Shown piece after piece: positions 56,305 through 64,000 of a stretch of 64,000 nucleotides of DNA; position 1 is the first letter of the stretch, and every line of letters starts with the position of its first letter. The stretch lies in contig JADNRY010000055.1 in assembly GCA_015501585.1 (NCBI GenBank), positions 124,001-188,000 on the forward strand, in the 5' to 3' direction. The notes beneath the pieces are model-generated. The model made no database searches, had not been told where the DNA came from, and worked only from the letters and a program-made list of their open reading frames with translations. This DNA is from Rhodocollybia butyracea. Its lineage: Eukaryota > Basidiomycota > Agaricomycetes > Agaricales > Omphalotaceae. A program made the translations under genes and the position numbers.

Positions 56305-57332
56305 ATGTATCCTTCTGTTGGCGAAAGAGTCTACCTCGATCTCGCCGAACAACTTATGATCAAGACAATGGCACGTTATGACTGTTCTCATGATGAATAT
56401 CATGGTGAGCACCGAGTTGAAGCACCAAGCCATATCTTCTCTCTGACCACGACTATCAGTAAGACGCGTCAGAAAGACTGCCTTGAACATTGCCAAAGCG
56501 CTTCCTTCACAAGTAGATCTTCTAACGGTTGAGTTAGGTATGTAGAATGTTCTGCCTTCAATTCACAGACAGAGATCGAAACCCCTGCACAGCTGCCTTT
56601 CTTCATGATATACTGGACAAGAAATATGTTACACCTGAGGAAGCAGCTGATCCTTACTCGTTCTTTCTTCCGCTATTCCAAGATGCAGCGACAAAGTCCG
56701 ACGTGGATATCGTCAAGGACGGCAGAGCGCGTCAAATTGCTCTGATTGTCGACAACGTATCTTGGTCAACCGAAAAGAAATTAAGAGCTTCGGGAGAGTG
56801 GGGCAAATGGCATAATGAATCTCTGGAGTTGCACTGTGTTCAGGTATCAGTTGCGACAGGTTTCTTCACTTTCGTGGGGCTTAGAGTTTACAGGATGCTG
56901 ATAGATTGGATGCCATCGGCGCTTTCGGTACACCGATATCGTGATTCCACTAATCGTTGAACTGTCTGATTTTTCAATAGGTATTCTCCGTTGTGCTGCT
57001 TACAGTGCTTCCCAGAATCAGTATGCCACTCCCTCCTCTCCATCTAGGCTCATCTCATAATGCCAAAATTGTAGACCTTTGCATACTCCGCATGACGATG
57101 TGGCAGCATCCTCATCCGCTGTTCAACACTTTAGTGATAAATTAATTCACATCCGAGGCCGACTCAAGACTGAACCAGGCAAGCAGCTTGCAGCTAAACG
57201 ACACCAGCTTGTAAGTAACAGTTGTGCATTGAATTGGCTCAAGGGCTCATCGTGCTTCTACAGTTATTGGATTTCATGCAGTCTCTGGAAGAGGAATACC
57301 ACTCCGCAACTCCTGAGTATTCTCCAAATTAG
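56305..57332 (+). CDS. HD-domain metal-dependent phosphohydrolase
   Basis: Seven exons (56305-56404, 56460-56537, 56593-56843, 56894-56927, 56981-57020, 57075-57210, 57264-57332) total 708 bases, 235 residues. It starts MYPSVGERVYLDLAEQLMIK. The HD motif is complete: ARYDCSHDEYHV gives the first His, AAFLHDILDKKY the HD pair, and DADRLDAIGAFG the last Asp. The first and middle motifs are completed only after splicing. The tail has a helix LDFMQSLEEEYHSATPE. It resembles small bacterial-like HD hydrolases (YpgQ type) that act on nucleotides; the substrate is unknown. It is divergent from the ZIP transporter. Confidence 0.88.
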
Positions 57333-57564
57333 ACAGTTCATTTAGACTCGCCTCATTTCACGGATAACACGTTGTGCACACATGTAGACAACAAGCAACA
57401 GAACGTTGATCCATCTATCGATGAAACCGAAGTCGCTGGACACAATAGATGGCTGATAGATGGTACAGATGTACAAATACAGTAGATTAAAAGGAAGAGA
57501 AGAGTCAAACGTTGAAGGTAGAGACCAATGGACACCAGTTGGCAAGTACATACATGACAATCCA

Positions 57565-59168
57565 TCAATCAAAATCCATACCGTAGAAGAAGTGCTAAAA
57601 TTTCGACATCCTCAGTAACCAGTAACTATGGCCACAAACAGCACATCTTTACTCACCTTATACAAGCTCATCACTTTGACCACCCAAGCTTCTAAGTGGT
57701 AGATTTTTTTGGAACCCGTACGCATCCGTACCTCCTTCATTTGACAAGAAATTGAGAAAAAGATAAGCCACTCGGGTGAAAACTCACGTATACAGCCGCC
57801 CAGTGCATAACATCCGCTTTAATGGCTTCATCAACCCTTTCCACAACTCGATCCGCAACCGTCTGTGTCAATGCCAATTAGAGAACCTATTGCGAAGGGA
57901 AAAAAAGCTTTACCTTAAGAATGACAGTCGGTGGTATACAGTGACTCAAAAGTTCGTAGAACTTTTGCCTGACTTCCATGACGCGAGCGGGGGTCTGTTC
58001 GCTGATGATAAGATCTGCTACTTTTTGACAGTAAGTCTCCCAATCGGGTTTAGCAATCGTTAACGAGCCAGAGAGGTCAGGACTAGCGCAATGATCAATG
58101 ATAAATTATCTCTTTGCAGAACGCAGCTCACGATTGCATCTTGAGGGCTTCAAGACATAATATGGCCTTTCGTAGATTTCCGCCGGAGTCGTCGATGATT
58201 TTACTAGCTACGTCGGGAGGTAGGTCAAACCCAACACGTCTCGATACATGTTGCATAACCGTTTGCATCTGTCGCGCCAAAATATGGTTAGAACGCCTCC
58301 CACTGAAGATTAAAACAACCCTACATCTTCTGCACTCGGAGCCGCGACTCGCATTAAAAGACATCGACTCTTGATTGGAGCAATAAGGCGGCTGGTACTG
58401 TTTGCGCAGAGGATGATACGCATATTCGACATGTATTTTTCCATTGTTCGACGAAGAGCTGCTTGGGCATCTCTTGATAAAGAATCCGCTTCATTAATAA
58501 TCACCACTAGATTTTTCGCAAGTCGGCCTTGGTTCAACATAGAGACAGAGGAACTGACCTTTGAATCTTTGCTTCGCGCTCAAATCAACTTGTTGGGTCT
58601 GCGCGATCTCCTTTAAAAGCTCTTGTATAACCACTCGGTCGTAGTTCCCGGCTTCGCTGAAAGAAATTCAGAATCAAGAGATAGTTTTCACAACCAAGTG
58701 AGCTGAACCTTGGCGTAATTTCAATGTGAAAATTGCTCTGCACAACGTTGATTTCGAGCTTTCTTTTTGAAGGAGAGAGGAACACTCTTTGATCGATTTT
58801 GAGCTGCAAGATGGTATATACGCATTCAGAACGATCTCAAAGAAAAGAAAATATGACAATGCACCTTTTCCACTCCAGGACCAAACAATTGTCTCAAAGT
58901 ACAAGTGATACGTGTCTTTTTTCCTGCTCCTGACGGACCGTAGAACAACATATGTGGGAAGTCACCAGATGAGGCCTGAAATAGAGGATAGCGAGTTTGA
59001 TACCGTGCTATAAGCTGTCGAACGGACTTACAAGTGACTTTAGGCGTGTAGAAAGTTCTTGATGATAATGAAGATCCTCCAGTGAGCGAGGTCGATACTG
59101 CAAAGGTATGGCAGGGACAGGTAGCTGTATATTTAAAAAAATCTTGCCTGGTCCACCCAGAGAGACAT
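57565..59168 (-). CDS. RFC5: Replication factor C subunit (yeast RFC5, human RFC3)
   Basis: Starts MSLWVDQ on a 21-base exon (59168-59148), then YRPRSLEDLHYHQELSTRLK, SSGDFPHMLFYGPSGAGKKT (Walker A, with GKKT typical of this subunit), FHIEITP, RLAKNLVVIINEADSLSRDA (Walker B variant NEAD), ALRRTMEKYMSNMRIILC, IKSRCLLMRVAAPSAED, DVASKIIDDSGGNLRKAIL, and a C-terminal collar ending TGSKKIYHLEAWVVKV and HFFYGMDFD. It is the clamp-loader small subunit that helps load PCNA in DNA replication and in the checkpoint clamp loaders. The first intron (59147-59098, 50 bases) has a GC donor (GCAAGA) and an AG acceptor. Stop at 57565-57567. Confidence 0.92.
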
Positions 59169-60261
59169 TTCAGCGTAGAAATCGGTTGAGAGAGTTACAA
59201 GCTGAAGCCTCGGAAGCCTGAGGCGCTTCACGTGAGGTTACATCACGCGTCTGGGTGTGACTCGTCACTAGTTCAGTGCACTTAAAGTTACAGTAAATCC
59301 AAGTTTGACCGACGATTTGTCCACCTGCAGACTCTCTCATGCTTGCTGTACATCCCTCTCCAACTTGAAACACTTTGAACACAGGATCCTCTCTTAGGCC
59401 CAAGCCTTCCTTGCTTCATCCAATTGACACCGGTTTTGGGGTGGTGTGGACCCAATGACCCATTTAGCCAGAACTAAAACTGTCACCTTAAGAAGCAACC
59501 TCCTGGACCGAAATCGTAGATGTTTTCTTGACCGGCGAACAAACAAAACCCCGAATCTTATGAGCCAAAGCTTATTCCTCAAGGTTTCAGTTTTTATTCT
59601 CGTCTACCAGTGCCACTGTTTTGAAACAAAGCGAAGGTTAAGCTAAGTTAAGAAAACGATCGTTAGCGAAACGACGCTCTCAGTGGCGCTAAACTAAGAA
59701 GTTCTAGTTAATAAATCAATTTGCGGCTATTCGAGGGTAAGTTATCATGTTGGGACTGCCATTTCGACAGTTTTTCGAACCGCACCATCGTGTTCCGACG
59801 ATCTGTTTGAGAATATCAACAAACGACCAGTGCATGGTACACATCTGGTTCTCTTTTTCTATTAGATTCTTCACATTCAATGTCAAAGCTCTCTTCCATG
59901 GCATGCATTGTTTTTCACCTTCGAATAGAATGTCGGTTATGAGTTACTCCATCTTCCGTCTGGGGCCATCTGTTCTATTTTGAGGGACAGACTATTAATG
60001 ATATAGTGACCTTCTTTGTCGCCTACGTCACGTACGTGCCAAAGCGATGGAAACTTTGGACACTTCCGCTAGGCACATCGAACCATTTCCTTAATTTCCT
60101 ATCGTGAATCTCTTGACTTATTCAAGGGCTCACAATATGGCACTTTCACCGCGGTTCGGGCGATGTAGTTGATAGAAGTTTCATGTGTTTATTCGATTAT
60201 TCGACTCGATTTGGACGTGCTTGACTAGAGTCTTTCTCTGTGTCTATTTCAAACTCTTCGT
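59169..60261. other. Intergenic region
   Basis: 1.1 kb with no supported gene. Several small frames overlap on both strands without motifs. It holds the RFC5 upstream region and the J-protein 3' flank. Confidence 0.45.
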
Positions 60262-61137
60262 CTAGTTTCGGCCGAGAAGACAAATAAGTGGGTCTACCAG
60301 ATCGGTCAGATATCTGCATTGCCTCTCAGGAAGAAACACAGACCTGTTAACGACGATACTAGAGCTCATGGTTGGCGCGGCCAGACCTGCGATTACAATC
60401 AGCACCAGGAATACCTGCAGCGCCCGTATGGACCCCGAGATTTTTTCCACCTTCTCTCGCTCTCTGTGCAGTGCTTCCGTTCGTCTCCGGAACATGCTCT
60501 TGTCTCCGTCCGTTGCTGCATTGGCATGAGTATAAGACGTGTTTGTTCTGGAGTTTTGAGAATCCTGCTTCGACTGATATGTAGTGCGGGATGATGGATC
60601 CGCCGTGCTTTGACTAGACCTTGGTGGTGGTGGGGGACGCGACTTGCGCCAAGCATGGAAAGCACGTCGCCGAAACCGTGATTCGTATGGATAAGGGGGA
60701 TTTGCAGAAGTTGGAAGATCCTCGTATTGCATTTTCCTGTCATACGCACGACTAATGGGAAAGAAATGGCAATTTCAGACACTGCTGCAAGTAGCATTTT
60801 TGAATATTTACCGTTCACGGTCATCAACCAATATGGAATATGCTGCGCTCACCGCAGTGTATATTTCCTTCGACTTGGGGTCATTGGAAACGTCCGGGTG
60901 ATGTTTTTTGCTTAGCTGAACAACATTAGAGGTGCGAGAGGTGACTGGCCCAACACTAGTACCTGGTAAAAGTGAGTCTAAAGCAATGTAAGCAGCTGTT
61001 AGATCTATCACGAGCTGAATTTATCTCGCCTTGATTTGGGCTTTGCTTGCATGGGGACTAACACCTAAGGTCTTATAGTGATCTAGACATCGAGTTGAAG
61101 TAGAGAACGCTCTACACTTTCGAAATAAGACGAACAT
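60262..61137 (-). CDS. Mitochondrial J-domain protein with an in-frame stop
   Basis: Starts [19 protein letters not shown], a mitochondrial presequence, then the J-domain: [38 protein letters not shown] with the HPD motif, [16 protein letters not shown] and [10 protein letters not shown]. After that it is Ser/Arg/Pro-rich ([20 protein letters not shown]), with one membrane segment near the C-terminus ([20 protein letters not shown]). Between KAQIKAR and QLSKKHHPD there is an intron, but directly after the AGA codon the frame reads TAA (61019-61021), where an aromatic residue is expected. No GT donor removes it. The rest of the gene is open. It is either a nonsense change, a sequence error or an unusual splice. 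J-proteins stimulate Hsp70 ATPase. Confidence 0.75.
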
Positions 61138-61995
61138 GCACACGGACGAATAGAAATAAGCGCCATGTAAACATTCAGTGCGTCACGCGTCACGGTTTTC
61201 ATTCACAGTTTTCATTCACAGTTCATTTCGGCTACAATTGGCGGCAATCTGCAGTTCCTGTCGAAACTTTCATACTTTTGTTAAACACCAATCGTTCTAA
61301 TGGTACTTAGGCTCTCTAGAATCGTTGTGGCAAACCAGAAAAGATCGTGCGTCTTTGCGTTCTCAAAAAACTGGTCAGCTCCAGCAGATCTACAACGGCC
61401 AGCGTTCAACTGCGACTTCAAATTATAGCCCCCGAGGTCGCTGTATGAGAGATGGGAAAAAAACGCCTTAAAGTTGTCGGGTATGCAGCCAATCTCCAAG
61501 AAATCGATCAGAACTATAGATAATTCAAGTGGTATATGAATCGTCTGGTAAGCGCACTTAACTTCTTTAGTATCCCTGCAGACTTTTCTGTCCATTGCAG
61601 GTTGTCTGAAACTGATTCGTTGTAACAAAATTTGAGGCTCAGAAGCGCCACACACTTAGTAGGCGCTGATGTAGAGCATAATCTTCTATACATGGTGAAA
61701 AAGCTTTATCCAACAACAAAGGTGACGGAATACCAACTTCTTTTCGGGCTCCTAAGTCTGTTTTGAGTAGGTGAACGTTATGTTGCCTTTTTTCGAGTTT
61801 GACAGAACTTTGCGGATCTGTCTGTTGGTTCCTTGCCGACATAGGAAACGAGCCTGTTAGATTTAGCGAAGAACTTCGACCATCTAGATTTGGTTTGGCC
61901 GAAATCGATTGAATCTTTTCGACGGTTATAAAACAAAGAATACTCGTCTTCCCTCCACTCACTCTCCCCAGTTTCCTTCTAACGACACAGTGAAC
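61138..61995. promoter_or_regulatory. Divergent upstream region of J-protein and TEA factor genes
   Basis: 858 bases without a credible gene, between divergent starts. The minus frame at 61281-61655 has no motif. A short tandem 'ttttcattcacag' occurs at about 61196-61221. Confidence 0.4.
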
Positions 61996-63366
61996 ATGTC
62001 TCCCCATTCCGACGCTGGTACTAGCAGCACACCTAAGCCGCATGTTGGTTTTATAGCCATGTCCACTGTGGAAGATCTATCCTACACACCTTCGGCAGAA
62101 GAAAAGACTCGAGATGCCGCTCAAATTGTAGCCACTGGACGTCGAAGCTGGAAGACCCTAAAGGGTAGAGGCGAAGCGGTTTGGCCTCCTCATTTGTACG
62201 TGCTTTTCTTGGTTTAGGTGTTATAGATCTCATTTTTCTTCTCGATTACCACAGAGAAGCCGCTTTGATAGAAGGTGCGCTCTTGTTCAACTTTCACATG
62301 GTTGCTGCTAACCACAAAGAATAGCACTAGAGAAGTACAAACCTGACGATTTACGATCCAACAAAACTTTGGGGCGTTTCAGCATGAGGAACCGGTTCAT
62401 TTCGGACTTTATTTACGAAACTACCGGGAAGCGGAGGACTCCAAAGCAAGTCGGCAGTCGTCTTCAGCAATTAAGGGATACTTGTAAAAGCGATAGAAGT
62501 TTGTGTTCTGTTCACTCTTCCTTTCGCTATCTGAAACGTGCATGCAGTTATGCATCTGATTTCTCGTCGGAATACCGAGAACGAACAGGAGTCGAGTGGA
62601 TCTTCTTCCAGCAAAAGCCCATCCGTGTCTCCTGCTCCAGAAATTCACACCGCTTCTCATGATCTCAAAAAGGTCGTCTGGGTCAATATCGTCCTGGAAC
62701 AGTTATCGTGGCCTTCGCCTCCGCCGGTCATCAACATTGTGGATACCGAAGAACTTATGCCTCTATCAGTCCATCTTGCTCCAAATTCTCGAATGGATGC
62801 TATTTCCTCGGCTTATGGTTCAGTATTATCGAAATTAGAGCCGGTAGTCACCCTCGCTTCGCCCTATACCATGGATCTTTATTGCTCGTTCTCCGTGTTT
62901 GCGGACGGGACTGGGCTTCCCATCCACAACGAGTCTTCAATGTTGACTTTGCACTCCACAACACATGGCTCTGGTAACATATATAGCGCGTCTCTCGTTC
63001 CCGGGCTCTGGAAATCGCTCTGCGACAGTACCAGTAAGTGATGTCGCTATTGCGAACGTACCTCGCGCGTCTCAACATATTCTAGCGCCTACGCGATTTA
63101 CGATTATGCAGACCTTGTATCTGGCCCTAGAATCTTCTGGGAATACCCAGGACAACATGCATATATCTGTTGCCTACAACTTTATATGCCCAGAATCAAA
63201 CAATGAATTCTTAGATGCTGAATACAAACCCAACAATTTTTCTCCGGTAAATCGAATGTATTTTGCTCTCGGAATCTCGTCTAATTCCTTGTCACTATAT
63301 GAATGGACAGCCAAGGGACCCCATGCCTGCGCGCCCCTGGAATACAGATGTTATGCGCACCAGTGA
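61996..63366 (+). CDS. TEA/ATTS-domain transcription factor
   Basis: Five exons (61996-62195, 62255-62274, 62325-62483, 62548-63033, 63086-63366) total 1146 bases, 381 residues. The second exon is only 20 bases and is supported by phase. The TEA/ATTS domain spans about residues 58-130: GEAVWPPHLEAALIEALEKY, KTLGRFSMRNRFISDFIYET and TGKRRTPKQVGSRLQQLRDT, with the GKRRTxKQV recognition helix. A Ser-rich linker follows. The C-terminal half is a beta-rich region (VWVNIVLEQLSWPSPPPVIN, CSFSVFADGTGLPIHNES, MYFALGISSNSLSLYEW) like a transactivation or partner-binding domain. Fungal family members (AbaA, Tec1) control development. The target and the role here are unknown. Confidence 0.88.
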
Positions 63367-64000
63367 CGTTGGATGGAACTCGCAAGCTAGCGCCACCATC
63401 CTATACCACTCTGGTTTTACCACCAGATCCGATGTACCTTCAATTTCTCAAGATGATAGAGGGCTGATGTGTTCAGGAGATTCTTGGCCCATAGATGGGC
63501 AGAGGTATACACCGCAGACCTTAGGTAGCTTACCATATTGCTAATACTACTATTCACGATACCTCTTTTACACTTTACACTAGTATATAGTATTCATTTA
63601 ACTTCGTATGTATACATTTTGTTAAAGTAATCCTAGCGCAAATAAAGTAGTAAACTATATCTCACCACGGATGTGGACCATACGTTAAGTTTGCGAAACT
63701 CGACTATCCTCCTGAGTTACTTTGGCATTGTCGTTGGCAAGCTCCATGACGTTGTATTTATGTAAAGTGTAATAGTCCTTGGTAATAGACATGCCACAAA
63801 CACTCTGAAAGGGCATGAGACTGCGTTCATCGACACCATTGCAGTACTCACTTTGAACATTTCGACCAAAATGAACAGTTCTGGTTTCATTAAATCAACT
63901 TTAAAAATTTTGGAACACTTTCAGCTATGGCCTGTATGACCGCGGATCGCTCCAGAGTGGTGTGATTTCGCATTCTCAATTCAATTTTGTACTGCGAAAA
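63367..64000. other. 3' flank of the TEA gene
   Basis: No supported gene. A frame at 63263-63544 overlaps the last exon in another frame and is probably a shadow. The window ends in non-coding sequence. Confidence 0.4.

Overview
The window looks like nuclear DNA of a mushroom-forming basidiomycete (Agaricomycetes type). Genes are split by many 45-60 base GT-AG introns with branch sites near the 3' end. Protein types typical of that group are present: an F-box protein of the agaricomycete style, a BTB protein, a DUF6533-type membrane protein, a SEC9 SNARE and a NsdD-type GATA factor. There are no rRNA or tRNA genes, no CRISPR array and no bacterial features. The species cannot be named from the sequence.

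Layout. 0.8-3.4 kb: GATA zinc-finger regulator (+). 4.5-7.5 kb: a TauD-type dioxygenase (-) and an NmrA-like NAD(P)-binding protein (+) from a shared 286-base promoter. 7.6-8.3 kb: small Cys-motif protein (-). 8.8-9.9 kb: enoyl-CoA hydratase/isomerase ending in a peroxisomal signal (-). 10.3-12.4 kb: unknown protein (+). 12.6-13.3 kb: cytochrome b5-domain protein (-). 13.5-15.7 kb: sugar/quinate-type transporter (-). 16.8-18.7 kb: F-box protein (+). 20.4-22.1 kb: Gln-rich protein (-). 23.3-33.9 kb: a rearranged block with two NmrA-like genes (-), extra fragments of the 3' part of RAI1, a candidate TIR element, a BTB gene (+) and RAI1 itself (-). 34.6-36.2 kb: broken DUF6533 gene (-). 36.3-39.6 kb: no convincing gene. 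39.6-42.6 kb: mitochondrial glycerol-3-phosphate dehydrogenase (+). 42.9-44.2 kb: SEC9 (+). 44.4-50.5 kb: two tandem secreted carboxylesterases (+), the second preceded by a leftover piece of SEC9. 50.7-51.8 kb: second Cys-motif protein (-). 52.8-53.4 kb: Nudix hydrolase (-). 54.2-56.1 kb: ZIP zinc transporter (-), divergent from an HD-domain phosphohydrolase (56.3-57.3 kb, +). 57.6-59.2 kb: clamp-loader subunit RFC5 (-). 60.3-61.1 kb: mitochondrial J-protein (-). 62.0-63.4 kb: TEA/ATTS regulator (+).

The genes are mostly unrelated housekeeping, metabolic and regulatory genes, not one pathway cluster. The most notable points are: (1) a paralogous pair of unrecognised proteins sharing a C-x4-C-x14-C-x2-C motif and an unusually tiny first exon; (2) a tandemly repeated unit made of an NmrA-like gene plus a RAI1 3' fragment; (3) a tandem esterase duplication that carried the end of SEC9 with it; (4) single-base frame breaks in five otherwise good genes, which suggests sequence errors or recent decay. 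Exon limits were derived by hand from frame and splice sites. Lengths of models divisible by three are noted where they were checked.
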